Below the pieces are notes generated by a model. That model did not search any database. It saw nothing but the letters and a program-made list of their open reading frames with translations, and was not told the origin of the DNA. From Algibacter sp. L3A6 (GTDB lineage Bacteria > Bacteroidota > Bacteroidia > Flavobacteriales > Flavobacteriaceae): a stretch of 64,000 nucleotides of DNA. The position numbers and the translations under genes are program-made. The stretch covers positions 4,400,501 through 4,464,500 of the forward strand of contig NZ_CP047030.1 of the NCBI RefSeq assembly GCF_009796825.1, in the 5' to 3' direction. Below are positions 8,275 through 18,378 of this stretch, piece after piece (positions within the stretch are counted from its first letter, which is position 1; every line of letters begins with the position of its first letter).

Positions 8275-8570
8275 GTGCCACATCTATAATCGCAGAACCT
8301 GGCGCGCTTTTGTAAAGCGTGACTAATTGCTTTCTTATTTCAAATTACCACAGAGCATGTACTTTAACCGAAGGGTTTTAAAATAGATTGGTCAAATAAA
8401 TAAATCTACCCAATCAATTATTGTTATTGTCACAAATGTTGGAACAGTACTATCTATAACTTGATATCTCTGAGACATTGTTTAAAGATAATAAATTGCA
8501 TTGCAAATACTAAAAAAAATTAGACATACTTCACAGAAGTGCGCCTGAGTTACGGATATGTCGCGCGAGT
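8275..8570 (-). mobile_element. Miniature RAYT-derived element, type 2, copy A
   Basis: Its ends are hairpins: GCGCTTT-tgt-AAAGCG (about 8303-8319) at the left and ACTTC-aca-GAAGT (8528-8540) followed by GCGCC and GTTACGGATATGTCGCGCGAG at the right. Inside, the minus strand from 8478 encodes MSQRYQVIDSTVPTF and TIIDWVDLF, the N-terminus of a second RAYT/IS200-like family, then a stop. The HUH core is gone and only a C-terminal scrap (VHALW, TAA at 8345) is left. It is an internally deleted element similar to 20831-21183. Confidence 0.7.
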
Positions 8571-8673
8571 TGCCTAGCCATCCATAAGGAATTACTTCTT
8601 CAAAATAATCGCTTCCAATGCAAATAAACTGTCCTAAAACAGAACTAATTACTCCTTTCAAGCTTGTATAAAA

Positions 8674-9558
8674 CTATTGTTTTGTTTGCGTCATATTATC
8701 AACAACGACAATAATATAATTGGCTATTGTTGTTTTTTCTTCGTCTGTCATTACATCCCATTCCGATTGTGTAACGGTGCTGATAGATTTTAATGTTAAA
8801 CCAGGTTTTATTTTATTAACCCACCAAATAATACCTTGACCATAATTTGAATGGTAAGATCCTTGGAAGTGAAGTAACAAATTTCCTTTAGTAAAGTTTA
8901 TAAGAGAAAAATGCGCCATAGTTGCATCTTTAGCAGCCTGAGCCGTTTGAATATTTAACATATTTGGCGGTATATGCCCTCCCATATTATCTGCCATTTC
9001 TGCATAAGCTTTTACGGTAGGGTCAAAATATTTTTCTAGATCTGGACCTATTAAAGCTAATGCCTCTGGACTCAATTCTTTTAATGCACTTATTCCTTTT
9101 TTATTCAACACAGATGCATAACGCCTTGGAATGTTGGTAGCAATAAAACGTAAGTTGTTATTTTTTGCAAAATCGACCAAAGGTTTGTAATCAGTTTTAT
9201 AATTACCCCACATTTGAGTCATTTCTAGTATCATTTTATTTTCCGGATACAGCCCTTGTAAATATTCATTTAAAACCAACTGATTACCACTCTCTAACAT
9301 TTCCGCACCAAAAAACAATGAATCTTTTTTGATATCAAACAAACTCTTGCTTACTTCTAGTTGTAACCAATGCGAAATAGGATTTGTATGGTATTCACCA
9401 AAAAACACCATATCGCTATTAGCAAGATCGACTATCATATCTCCATAATCAGCATGTTTTCCTCTATTATTAAATAACTGATAAGCCGGCTTATTTTGTG
9501 CCTTCATATTACTGGTTAAGACTAATAATAAGATGAAAATTATTTTAAAATGTTTCAT
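8674..9558 (-). CDS. ChaN-like haem-binding / iron-regulated protein
   Basis: A 294-aa exported protein with signal peptide (cleavage near NMKAQ, about 21). It has the ChaN/PF04187 hallmarks: VFFGEYHTNPISHWLQLEV (about 51-69), FGAEMLESGNQ, an ATNIPRRYASVL segment, and GNLLLHFQGSYHSNYGQGI near the end. Campylobacter ChaN binds stacked haems through an exposed Tyr; that residue was not mapped here. It is the last gene of the minus-strand run that begins with the sigma/FecR/TonB genes and follows two M16 peptidases, which supports a haem or metal uptake role. Haem binding is inferred. Confidence 0.8.
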   Translation of the reverse strand: MKHFKIIFILLLVLTSNMKAQNKPAYQLFNNRGKHADYGDMIVDLANSDMVFFGEYHTNPISHWLQLEVSKSLFDIKKDSLFFGAEMLESGNQLVLNEYLQGLYPENKMILEMTQMWGNYKTDYKPLVDFAKNNNLRFIATNIPRRYASVLNKKGISALKELSPEALALIGPDLEKYFDPTVKAYAEMADNMGGHIPPNMLNIQTAQAAKDATMAHFSLINFTKGNLLLHFQGSYHSNYGQGIIWWVNKIKPGLTLKSISTVTQSEWDVMTDEEKTTIANYIIVVVDNMTQTKQ

Positions 9559-9597
9559 ATTTTGCTTCTTGTTTTGTTTTAAGTTTAAGACTATAAT

Positions 9598-11040
9598 TTA
9601 ATTGATCATTTGCCCGTTTTCATCAAAATAAATAACATCACCAAATTTTTCTAGCGCCCCTTTTAATTCTGATATTTTACCTTTTATTACTATTACACAT
9701 TTAAAAGGATCTATATATTTTTGAGACATAGCCATAATATCGTCGGTATTTATACTATAAAACTTCTCGACTTTAGTTTGCAAGTAATTATCGGGTAAAT
9801 TGTATAAATCTTTTTGCATGGCAAATGTAATGTATGGAATAGGAGCAATAGGGTTTAAAGACCGTGTGTACTCACCTATTAAACTGTTTTTAGCTATTTT
9901 TAAATCTGAAGCACTCACCTTGCCGTTGCGTAACCTCAGCATTTCTAAAATAATATTTTCTATTGCATAAGCGGTTTGGTTGTTTCTAACACTAGTGTAA
10001 ACAGAGCCTTGTCCGCCGTTGGCAGAACTACCTACCGAAGACCTAATAAAGTAACAAAGACCCTTTTCTTCTCGTAAATTTTTATATAAATATGATAATT
10101 GACTTTCCCCAAAAATTTCATTCAAAACCTGTAGTTTTATATCGTCATCAAAATAGGTGTATGCGTCTTCTAAATTCCATCTAAAAGAAATCTCAGATTG
10201 CACCGCATTTGGAACATCTTTTACTATTACTTTTCGACGTTTAATAGTTGTTGTTTTTTTAGTAATAGGTTTTTCTCTTCTATAAAAAACTCCAGATTTC
10301 CATGCCCCGAAATAGCGATTCATTAGTGTAGTACATTCTTTTTCGGTAAAATCACCAATAATAACAACTAATGCATTATTTGATACTATTCTGTCCCTTT
10401 TATAGTTTTCAACATCGCTAATTGCTAAACCGTTGTATTCTGGTTTTACAGTAGGTGTTGTTTTAGCACTTTGCTTTATAGCTCCAAAAAGTAAAGAATC
10501 TATAACCGCCTCAATAGAAAACGTTTTTAAAACATTTTCATTCTGAGATTTATGCTTTCGCTTTGTTAACTCTGCTTCTTTTTTTTCTTTAATTATCTCG
10601 GCAGTAATTACAGGGTTTAACAAAGCATCAACATACATATCTAGTAATTGTTCCACATCCTTTTTCATCCCTTTAATTGTGCCTCCATACATATTTGTAT
10701 TCAGCATTGCTCCTTGGCTACGGATAATAGAATCTATTTCTCCCTTTGGATACTTTTTAGATAATTTACTAGAGTAAGCTGCGTTTAAAACATTTTTTTC
10801 CGCCAATTTGGTTTCTTCATTATAACCTGGCAATTCTATATTTACGGAAATTGTAAATTTTGGATAATTTTTTACTGGCGCTAAATAAACACGAAGGCCA
10901 TTATTAAGTTTAATTGGAATTAATTTCCCCACATTTAAACTTTCGGGTTCATCTGCTTTAGGAGGGAAAGAACGGTCTACTTGAGCCATACTTACAACAT
11001 GACTACAAAGGATAAAAATAAATATATAAAAAGTTTTCAT
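9598..11040 (-). CDS. M16 peptidase-like subunit lacking the zinc motif
   Basis: A 480-aa exported protein (signal ending about SMAQ, 20) with the M16 N-terminal fold (KLNNGLRVYLAPVKNYPKF) but no HxxEH zinc-binding motif; the corresponding region reads NVLNAAYSSKLSKKYPKGE. The C-terminal half keeps the M16C pattern (NALVVIIGDFTEKE, FGESQLSYLYKNLREEKGL). This is the pattern of the non-catalytic partner in two-subunit M16 peptidases. It is transcribed 9 nt after the catalytic partner at 11050-12366, so the two probably assemble in the periplasm. Confidence 0.88.
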   Translation of the reverse strand: MKTFYIFIFILCSHVVSMAQVDRSFPPKADEPESLNVGKLIPIKLNNGLRVYLAPVKNYPKFTISVNIELPGYNEETKLAEKNVLNAAYSSKLSKKYPKGEIDSIIRSQGAMLNTNMYGGTIKGMKKDVEQLLDMYVDALLNPVITAEIIKEKKEAELTKRKHKSQNENVLKTFSIEAVIDSLLFGAIKQSAKTTPTVKPEYNGLAISDVENYKRDRIVSNNALVVIIGDFTEKECTTLMNRYFGAWKSGVFYRREKPITKKTTTIKRRKVIVKDVPNAVQSEISFRWNLEDAYTYFDDDIKLQVLNEIFGESQLSYLYKNLREEKGLCYFIRSSVGSSANGGQGSVYTSVRNNQTAYAIENIILEMLRLRNGKVSASDLKIAKNSLIGEYTRSLNPIAPIPYITFAMQKDLYNLPDNYLQTKVEKFYSINTDDIMAMSQKYIDPFKCVIVIKGKISELKGALEKFGDVIYFDENGQMIN

Positions 11041-11049
11041 TTTGATTAA

Positions 11050-12366
11050 CTATTCTGGGTGATAAACAATAACAACACGATTAGATTTATCTAAATATTT
11101 TTTAGCAACCCGCTGAATATCATAGACAGTTATTTTATTTAAATGGTCTATAAGATTTCTAATATCGGATGTGTTTTTATGTAAATGATAATAGTTAGTT
11201 ACTTTGTCTGCAAAGGTTTCTGCATGATAAAAATAATCTACAAAAGCCGATTCAAATTGCCTTTTCACTTGTTTTAATACAGCCGGATCTACCGTTGTGT
11301 TTTTCAATAAATTTAATTGAGCTTCAACTTTATCGAGCAAGTATTGCTCACTATTTGCATTTGTAACACTAGCGTTAACACGAAATGTACTTGTTTTTTC
11401 CCAAAAATCTGCAGATGCATTTATTCTTTTTATAATTGTATCTTCTTGTACTTTTAATTTATCTTCAAAATAAGAGTAATTAGAATTACCAGACAAAAGC
11501 GCTGTAAAAACCTGTACTACAAGAGCATCTGGATCGCTTTGAGGCATTAAAGGATACCCTATTAAAATAGACTCATCTGTTAAACCTTTAACATATATTT
11601 CCGTACGTTTTTCTAATCCTGATAGCCTATCAAATTTATGAGGTCTCTTTATTTTTTTACCTTTCGGAATATCTTTAAAATAAAGATTAATCCATTTTTT
11701 AGTCTCTTCAATATCAATATTACCCGAAACCACTAAACATGCATTATTAGGAATATAATAAGTTTTAAAAAACGCATCAAAATCTGCCTTAGAAGCTGTG
11801 TTTAAATCCTCCATTGAGCCAATCATATTATGCCCATAGGTGTTGTAAGAATAGAGTTTTGACATCATATCAAAATAAGAATTTCCAAGTGGCTTATTAT
11901 CATAACGCATACGCCTTTCTTCTTTTACAATCTCTCGTTCTCGGTTAATTCCCTCTTGCGTAATTACGGGATGTAACATTCTTTCAGATTCTACCCAAAG
12001 CCCTAGTTTAAACTCGTGCGCTGGTAATAATTGATAGTAATATGTTACATCGTAATTGGTATATGCATTACAGTATCCGCCAGCATTTAAAATGATGTTC
12101 TCTAATTTTCCTTGAGGTATGTTTTTTGTTCCATGAAATAAAAGATGTTCATAAAAGTGAGCATAACCCGTATGTTTTACAGATTCATTTTTAGAACCTA
12201 CATGATATTTAGTACCAACAATTACATTAGGTTCATTTACATCTTTATGAAGAATAACATGTAAACCGTTAGCCAAATCGTATTCTTCAAAATGAATATT
12301 ATTCATCTTTTGGCTCCATGTAAATGGTGAGACAAGAAAAATAATTAAAATAATTAACGCCTTCAT
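11050..12366 (-). CDS. M16 zinc metallopeptidase, catalytic subunit
   Basis: A 438-aa exported insulinase/pitrilysin-family enzyme. The inverted zinc motif H70-F-Y-E73-H74 is present and a third ligand Glu lies about 76 residues later in REREIVKEERR (E150), matching HxxEH-x76-E. Signal peptide about 1-19. It is paired with an inactive M16-like subunit directly downstream. Placement after a TonB receptor, DUF4876 and DUF6850 genes suggests it cleaves a peptide or protein ligand taken up by that system. The true substrate is unknown. Confidence 0.92.
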   Translation of the reverse strand: MKALIILIIFLVSPFTWSQKMNNIHFEEYDLANGLHVILHKDVNEPNVIVGTKYHVGSKNESVKHTGYAHFYEHLLFHGTKNIPQGKLENIILNAGGYCNAYTNYDVTYYYQLLPAHEFKLGLWVESERMLHPVITQEGINREREIVKEERRMRYDNKPLGNSYFDMMSKLYSYNTYGHNMIGSMEDLNTASKADFDAFFKTYYIPNNACLVVSGNIDIEETKKWINLYFKDIPKGKKIKRPHKFDRLSGLEKRTEIYVKGLTDESILIGYPLMPQSDPDALVVQVFTALLSGNSNYSYFEDKLKVQEDTIIKRINASADFWEKTSTFRVNASVTNANSEQYLLDKVEAQLNLLKNTTVDPAVLKQVKRQFESAFVDYFYHAETFADKVTNYYHLHKNTSDIRNLIDHLNKITVYDIQRVAKKYLDKSNRVVIVYHPE

Positions 12367-12416
12367 TTTTTAGTTTTAGAAAATATTAAATAAACAGAAT
12401 TATGATAATAGAAGGA

Positions 12417-14000
12417 TTAAAAATATAATTTTAGCCCTGCCACTAAACTTAAATAATCTTCGTTTTTAGAAAAATAACTTACCTCACTACTTGATAAACT
12501 GGTTGCTTTTAAATAATCTCCAGTTATAGAAAACTCTAATTTATTATTGTGTTTAAGAGCAAAATCTACTCCTATTTTGGTATTAACATTAAACGTATCA
12601 ATATCTGTATAATTAGCGACCTTATTACCTATCCAGTCTACAAAAATATTATTTGCAGCAAAGGGATCGTGTTCCATATCTAATACCAAATGATATAAAA
12701 CCCCCAGATCTGTAAAAAACGCTGCTTTTTGAGAAAGCTTTTTATTTATCCCTAAAGATATCTCTGACTCCAAATACTGATAATCAAACTGGTAAGCATA
12801 ATTCAAATCCAATTGCTTTTTATTATAATAATTTACGCCTATACTTAACTTATTTAAAAACTGATTATAAAATAAAATATTCCCTTCAGTTTTAACACGA
12901 TAACTTGTGCTCGTAAAATTTTGATTATAGTAAGCTCCATTTTCATCCCATACTTTTGCTTTTCCTTTTAAGTACTCTGCATTTAAACTCAATGCTACAA
13001 GCTTATTTGTTTTATAACTATTGTAGTAAATATTTAACCGTTCTCTAAAAAAATTATATTTAGTTAACTCATCATTTTCTTCTACTCTAACAATATTTTT
13101 ATCTATCCAACGCTCTAGTCCGTAACCAGTAGAACTTTCTATTGACAAATCTGAATTATTATGTTTAAAAAGCCATTGTAATTGTAAGTTTGGTATACTT
13201 CGTTTACTTTCGAAACCATTATCAATATTTTTAATGTAAGACCCTAACCCCGTATTTAAATAGTAATTAGCAGTAGCTTCTGTATTGTTTTCAGGAAATT
13301 TATTACCAAGTTCAGAATCTGTTTTAAAAAACTCATTGCTTAAAGCTAAACTTAACATGTGCTTTTGGTTTAGTTTATAGCTTAACGCTACCTTAGCTAA
13401 AATTTTTAATGCCGTTAGCTCGTTTCTAGTATCTGTTTTTCTAAAATAAAAGTTGGTATCATAATTTAAATACCCACCTAAAGTTAGTTTAGAGTTAATG
13501 CTATTAGCGCCACTAACTTGAAAATTATAGTTTTGATGGTTCCATAACCCTGTGGTTTCTTGAAAAAAGTAATAAGGAGATCCATACTCCTTTATTCCAT
13601 AAGTTAGATTATTTTCCACCTCTTCTTTTCGAGAGTTTAGGTACTCCAAGCCACCATATAGAATCCAATTAGTGCTTTCTAAAGGAGCTAAAGATGCTGT
13701 TTCCACATACAAACCGTTTTGTTTTTTATATTCTTGTGGATGCCTTAATGCGCCTTCTGAATACAAATATTTTCCTTCTCCATAAGAAAACTTACCAAGG
13801 TTTGCTTGATTCAATAATGAAGGTATTTGAAAATATCGATTTTCAAACAATTTAAATTGAAAATCCCTCTCAGCAGCAGATAAATTGCTTACGTTCTCTA
13901 TTGTTTGTGAAAAAGCACTTAACACACAAAAAAACAAAGAGAATGCAAAACACATTCTCTCTATTTTTAAATGGTTTGTTTTTTTAGTTGTTGTAACCAT
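12417..14000 (-). CDS. DUF6850-like outer-membrane beta-barrel protein
   Basis: A 527-aa protein with an N-terminal signal (hydrophobic 17-32, ending SAFSQ) and many amphipathic strands of outer-membrane barrel type ending in the aromatic C-terminal LVAGLKLYF. Motifs such as SYGEGKYLYSEGALRHPQEY and WILYGGLEYLN suggest the DUF6850 barrel family, commonly found next to DUF4876 and TonB receptors in Bacteroidota. It overlaps the upstream DUF4876 gene by 17 nt, so the two are translationally coupled. The role is probably as an outer-membrane partner of the receptor; the family name is moderately certain. Confidence 0.6.
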   Translation of the reverse strand: MVTTTKKTNHLKIERMCFAFSLFFCVLSAFSQTIENVSNLSAAERDFQFKLFENRYFQIPSLLNQANLGKFSYGEGKYLYSEGALRHPQEYKKQNGLYVETASLAPLESTNWILYGGLEYLNSRKEEVENNLTYGIKEYGSPYYFFQETTGLWNHQNYNFQVSGANSINSKLTLGGYLNYDTNFYFRKTDTRNELTALKILAKVALSYKLNQKHMLSLALSNEFFKTDSELGNKFPENNTEATANYYLNTGLGSYIKNIDNGFESKRSIPNLQLQWLFKHNNSDLSIESSTGYGLERWIDKNIVRVEENDELTKYNFFRERLNIYYNSYKTNKLVALSLNAEYLKGKAKVWDENGAYYNQNFTSTSYRVKTEGNILFYNQFLNKLSIGVNYYNKKQLDLNYAYQFDYQYLESEISLGINKKLSQKAAFFTDLGVLYHLVLDMEHDPFAANNIFVDWIGNKVANYTDIDTFNVNTKIGVDFALKHNNKLEFSITGDYLKATSLSSSEVSYFSKNEDYLSLVAGLKLYF

Positions 14001-15228
14001 ATTTATCTGGAAAATCTATTGCTTCAAAATCTACCGTTGAATTATTTGTGTCTAACAAAATAGTTCTACCAAAACGAGCACTAGCTACTTCGTCAATTTT
14101 TCTTCTAGAACTTAACCCCGTGTAAGAAATTGCTCCATCTGCATTTACATAAGTAAAACCACCATCAACAGAAGCTGGTATACGCTTATAGTCTGCCGCA
14201 CCAGAATTATCTAAAATATCAACACCATCAACAACCTGATCAATAGAAATTTTCATTAATTTAAAAGTAGATGTCGATCCTGGCTCTGTATAATCTACAA
14301 TATCCGAGTCGCTAAAAACAGCTTCATTACTAACTAAAACTACACTAGCTGAAGCAGTACCTAATCTAAAAAAATTAGTTTCATCAAACATGTAAATATT
14401 AGTCATATTTGCAACTGCTGGGTTATCGAATTCAAAAAAAGAATTCCCACTACGCCCTTGAGCCTCTAACCAATCTATTGAATAATGTTCTAGCGTAGCG
14501 TCTGTATTATCTAACTCTCCATCTGGATTTGCACTTCCTTCTTTATAATCAACAGCATTTAATGCTATTACAATACTTTTACCTGGCTCTACCGGATAAT
14601 CGGTTCCTACTCCTGGTATTTGGCTCATTACATCTGTGTAAACATAAGTGTCATCTGTTAAAACTGTAGATAATGCGGTATCTCCAGAAACACCTGTATC
14701 TCCAAATAAATTTGCGATATACATGCCATCTGCATATAAAGTCTCAGATGAATTATTAAAAATTTCAACAAAAGCATCTTTAAATAAAGTGATGTACCCT
14801 GAGCCCGCAGAATACACTTCTTTAATAACTAAACCTCCATCTTGATTAACTGCATTAACCTCAACAATTTCGGTTGTTGTTACTTGTTTCATAACAGTAA
14901 TATTATTTGCTGTACCACTTAAAGTATAGTCATCTGTGGATTTTGAAGCTATTACAGTGTATGTACCTACTGAAATGTTTGAAAACGTTACCAAACCGTC
15001 CGCACTAGTTGTTAAACTTAAAATAGAATTATCTACAGTATGGGTTGCTGTAATTTCTATACCATCTAAAGAAATATCACTAAGACCACTAGCCAATTCT
15101 ATTTGAACTTGTAAATCTCCTAAATTTGCCACTGCATCATCATCACTACATGCCGTTGATATCCCAATTAACAAAAAAGCTGCTATTAGTTTTGTTAAAC
15201 CTAATCTTTTTAAAATTGTTTTTTTCAT
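13984..15228 (-). CDS. DUF4876 lipoprotein
   Basis: A 414-aa lipoprotein with lipobox GISTAC (C27), followed by an acidic SDDD linker typical of surface-exposed Bacteroidota lipoproteins. Residues about 40-120 look like a carboxypeptidase-D/Ig-like beta domain; from about 135 the DUF4876 region begins (LVIKEVYSAGSGYITLFKDA, then FVEIFNNSSETLYADGMYI). DUF4876 proteins are encoded beside TonB receptors and may be the surface ligand-binding partner. It lies 33 nt after the receptor gene and overlaps the next gene. Confidence 0.8.
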   Translation of the reverse strand: MKKTILKRLGLTKLIAAFLLIGISTACSDDDAVANLGDLQVQIELASGLSDISLDGIEITATHTVDNSILSLTTSADGLVTFSNISVGTYTVIASKSTDDYTLSGTANNITVMKQVTTTEIVEVNAVNQDGGLVIKEVYSAGSGYITLFKDAFVEIFNNSSETLYADGMYIANLFGDTGVSGDTALSTVLTDDTYVYTDVMSQIPGVGTDYPVEPGKSIVIALNAVDYKEGSANPDGELDNTDATLEHYSIDWLEAQGRSGNSFFEFDNPAVANMTNIYMFDETNFFRLGTASASVVLVSNEAVFSDSDIVDYTEPGSTSTFKLMKISIDQVVDGVDILDNSGAADYKRIPASVDGGFTYVNADGAISYTGLSSRRKIDEVASARFGRTILLDTNNSTVDFEAIDFPDKYGYNN

Positions 15229-15261
15229 GTTCTTAATTTATTGATTTATATAATTGTTAAT

Positions 15262-18246
15262 TTATTTAATTAATAAGGTGAGATTAAAACCTACTGAAAG
15301 CTTACTGTTAAGTCTTCTATTACTTCCTAAAAACTCGTAAGTTGGATTATACCACGGCGCATTATTTGCGTAGAAACTAAACGAATGTCCTTGTTTAGAT
15401 TCTTTACGTATTTGTAAATTAAAATTGCTATAGAAAGGTGTTTCTGTGGTGGTAAAGGTATTTTCATCTCTAATTAAATCAGCGAATTCTAAATTCATTC
15501 TGTTTGCTTCAGGGATTTCAACATAATTCCCATCGGCATCATAATATGCAAATGGATATAAGCTAGCTCCTATATACTCGCTACTTTCTTTAAAGTTTAA
15601 TTCTGCAGAAAGGGTTAATACAAATCTCAAAGACGGAATATGTTGTATTAATGTTACCGTACCAAAACTTCTAACGGCTTTTGTTAATGTGTTTTCGTAC
15701 ACCCCGTAACGCACAGAATTATCACCAACAACGTACGCAGATTTATCAATATCAAATCCTTTATCCGTAACCAAACTTTCTAAGTAACTATATCTAAAAT
15801 TAAATTGAGTATTGGTTGCTTTTATTTTTTCTGGGCTCAATGTAAGCTCAACACCATCGGTAGATGTAAAGGCATTATTTTTCATAACACTTACCGTTCT
15901 TGGAATATTACTTACTTCTCCTGTAGGCTCAACTACCGGTTGTTCGCCCTCGGGAGCACTTGCTACTTGATAAACAGGTTTTGGAAGTAATATCAATTCT
16001 TCTGTTGTGTTAATCCCACGGCGCATATCTTTTTTAAAATAGGTGAAATTGATATTCATGAAGGCTGGGGACCAATCGAATCCTATTTCTTTTAAATCGG
16101 AATAATTAGGTTTTAAATGCTCGTTCGTAGGTTGGTAAACATAAGTACTAACTATAGCCAAACGCTCGTCTGGATTTTCGGCGTAATACTGAAAATTAAT
16201 ATAATCAATATAAGATCGACCAGGGTAAAGTTGCACCATAGCCGGCGCTTTATATGATACACCCCAAGCCGCTCGTCCCGTAAAATTATTATATTTTGAC
16301 AAAAAAGACATACGAGGAGACCACAAATTGTAACGTTCCAACATATTATCATACCTTACTCCTAAATTAAGTTGTTGTTTAGAATTTTCACCTGTACGCT
16401 TTATTACAGTTTGATGGTATGCTGAAAATGTTTTAGATGCTGGTATTTTTTCAAAAGTTGTAGATCTACTACCTGCAATATCTTGTGAGTGTGCTATATT
16501 ACCTGTAGACACCCTACCGCTACCCGTATTATCATCGAAAGTGTATTGCAGTCCAGTTTCAAAATTAAAATCTATAGTTTCTAAATTAAGGTGTTGTTGT
16601 GCATCTATTCTGCCATTTACATTAACAGGGCGTCCTTTAATATCTCTAGTTTGATTAAATGCATTTGGTGAATAGGTTGTTGCATAAGTACCACTCTCTA
16701 AAGCCTCGATAATTGGAAAAGGGCCATTAATAACATACGTATCATAATACGAATGTTGATTAACTAAACTACCACTAAAATTATAGCTTACTTTCCCTAA
16801 AATAGACGATGAAAAATCTCCCGAAAGTGTTGCCTGAAAAGAGGTGCTTTTTACATCTGCTTCGTTTTTATAAACCTCTTCAGGTTCATGACGATTTCCA
16901 TCATCTGAATGACCAATTCTAAAAGATGTAAAATGATTCCATTCTAAATTTTCAAACACCGGGAGTTTCCATCTCAATCCTAAATTAAAACTTTGATAAA
17001 ATAATTTTCTTTCCGTAGGAGAACCAGAGGAATAAGCATACGAAAAATCAGAGTTTAAAACACCATAATTATTTAACTCATACCCTTTTGCTATAGATGC
17101 CTGATAATTTGTAGAAGACACATTTGTCGAGACGATATAAGGCGATTTACCTACTTTACTTTTCACTAAAATTCCACCAGACGATAAATTCCCATACTTG
17201 GGTGATGCCACACCTGCTATAACCTCAACAGATTCTACATTTGCTAATGTTATACTTCTTAAATCTACACCTCCAGCAACATTAGATTTCCCCCCATCTA
17301 AGGACGATGCATTTTTTGTTTGCATATTTGCATCTGTACTTATTGCTGCTCCATCCAAAATAATTGCCGTTCCAAATGCATTTACATCAGAAGCTACAGC
17401 GCTTCTTAAGTTAGCCTGTTTGGTTGATGTTAAATCGGATTGTTGTGCTTTATTTCCGGGAAGTAAACTTAGCACGTCTGCCAGGTTCATGGCTTGTACT
17501 TGCTTCATGGCTTGGCTACCTATTTTATAAGATGAAGTCCCCTCTCTACTCACTGTTTTTGTAGCGGTAACCACTACCGTATCTAAATCTAATAAATCTT
17601 CCTTTAGTGTTATATTTATATTCGATAAATCTAATTCTAAGGCTAAATCAATCTCTTTTATTTTATAACCAATAAGGCTTAAATTTAAAAGAAAGTTATT
17701 ATGAGGCAACTGTAACGAAAACTCACCGTTTTTATTTGTAAATGTCCCAATATTTAACTCGGCAACTATAACATTAACATCAGAAAGCGGTTTATTATTT
17801 ATATCTAATACACGCCCTTTTATTTCTACTTTATCATAATTTTTTTCTCCAGCTTCTTTGTTATTAACCTCGATAGGTTTCTCTTTAATTAAGATAACAT
17901 TATCATCCATCATCGTTACATCAACATTCCCTCCCGATAAAGCCAACGTTAAAAGTTTATCAACTTTAATAATTCCTTTTTTCAATTCTACTTTAGGAAA
18001 AAACTCAAATAGAGATTGCCTATAAATAAACATGTAGTCGCTAGATTGTTCTTTAATAATTTTAAAAACTTCATCGACGGTAACTACTTGGTCTTCCGTA
18101 ATATTGATTTTAGCATTTTGAGATAGCGCATTGTTAGAACTAAAGCCAAACATTGTAGCACAAAACAAGAATACAAATATTCGCATAATACAGTTTAAGA
18201 GACCTTTTCTTGAAACAGAGCAGGCACTAATTAATTTAAATTTCAT
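15262..18246 (-). CDS. TonB-dependent receptor with STN signalling domain
   Basis: A 994-aa outer-membrane receptor. After the signal peptide (about 1-42) comes a secretin/TonB N-terminal (STN) domain (about 53-120, VTVDEVFKIIKEQSSDYMF), then a carboxypeptidase-D-like domain (about 130-215, VEIKGRVLDINNKPLSDVNV), then a plug (about 235-365) and a barrel ending in NLTLLIK. The STN domain is the part that signals to a FecR-type anti-sigma factor; the FecR and sigma genes lie directly upstream. This is a trans-envelope regulated importer whose ligand is unknown; neighbours (M16 pair, ChaN-like) favour haem, haemoprotein or metal-peptide. Confidence 0.92.
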   Translation of the reverse strand: MKFKLISACSVSRKGLLNCIMRIFVFLFCATMFGFSSNNALSQNAKINITEDQVVTVDEVFKIIKEQSSDYMFIYRQSLFEFFPKVELKKGIIKVDKLLTLALSGGNVDVTMMDDNVILIKEKPIEVNNKEAGEKNYDKVEIKGRVLDINNKPLSDVNVIVAELNIGTFTNKNGEFSLQLPHNNFLLNLSLIGYKIKEIDLALELDLSNINITLKEDLLDLDTVVVTATKTVSREGTSSYKIGSQAMKQVQAMNLADVLSLLPGNKAQQSDLTSTKQANLRSAVASDVNAFGTAIILDGAAISTDANMQTKNASSLDGGKSNVAGGVDLRSITLANVESVEVIAGVASPKYGNLSSGGILVKSKVGKSPYIVSTNVSSTNYQASIAKGYELNNYGVLNSDFSYAYSSGSPTERKLFYQSFNLGLRWKLPVFENLEWNHFTSFRIGHSDDGNRHEPEEVYKNEADVKSTSFQATLSGDFSSSILGKVSYNFSGSLVNQHSYYDTYVINGPFPIIEALESGTYATTYSPNAFNQTRDIKGRPVNVNGRIDAQQHLNLETIDFNFETGLQYTFDDNTGSGRVSTGNIAHSQDIAGSRSTTFEKIPASKTFSAYHQTVIKRTGENSKQQLNLGVRYDNMLERYNLWSPRMSFLSKYNNFTGRAAWGVSYKAPAMVQLYPGRSYIDYINFQYYAENPDERLAIVSTYVYQPTNEHLKPNYSDLKEIGFDWSPAFMNINFTYFKKDMRRGINTTEELILLPKPVYQVASAPEGEQPVVEPTGEVSNIPRTVSVMKNNAFTSTDGVELTLSPEKIKATNTQFNFRYSYLESLVTDKGFDIDKSAYVVGDNSVRYGVYENTLTKAVRSFGTVTLIQHIPSLRFVLTLSAELNFKESSEYIGASLYPFAYYDADGNYVEIPEANRMNLEFADLIRDENTFTTTETPFYSNFNLQIRKESKQGHSFSFYANNAPWYNPTYEFLGSNRRLNSKLSVGFNLTLLIK

Positions 18247-18301
18247 TACTTTGTAAATTATTAGTTGATTAAACTTTTTTAGTTGATTAATTATTTAGTG
18301 C

Positions 18302-18348
18302 GGAGAAATAGTCTTGAGCTTGGCGGTTTAAACTATTTCTCCTTTTTT
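18302..18348. promoter_or_regulatory. Long hairpin between fecR-like and receptor genes
   Basis: An 11-bp perfect stem GGAGAAATAGT / ACTATTTCTCC (18302-18312, 18332-18342). The T run follows it only on the plus strand, so in the transcription direction of the neighbouring genes (minus) it is not a standard terminator. It could protect or modulate the receptor mRNA leader, or be a processing site. Confidence 0.5.
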
Positions 18349-18378
18349 ATTACAGTGCTATTAAAAAAATTTAAGCTT

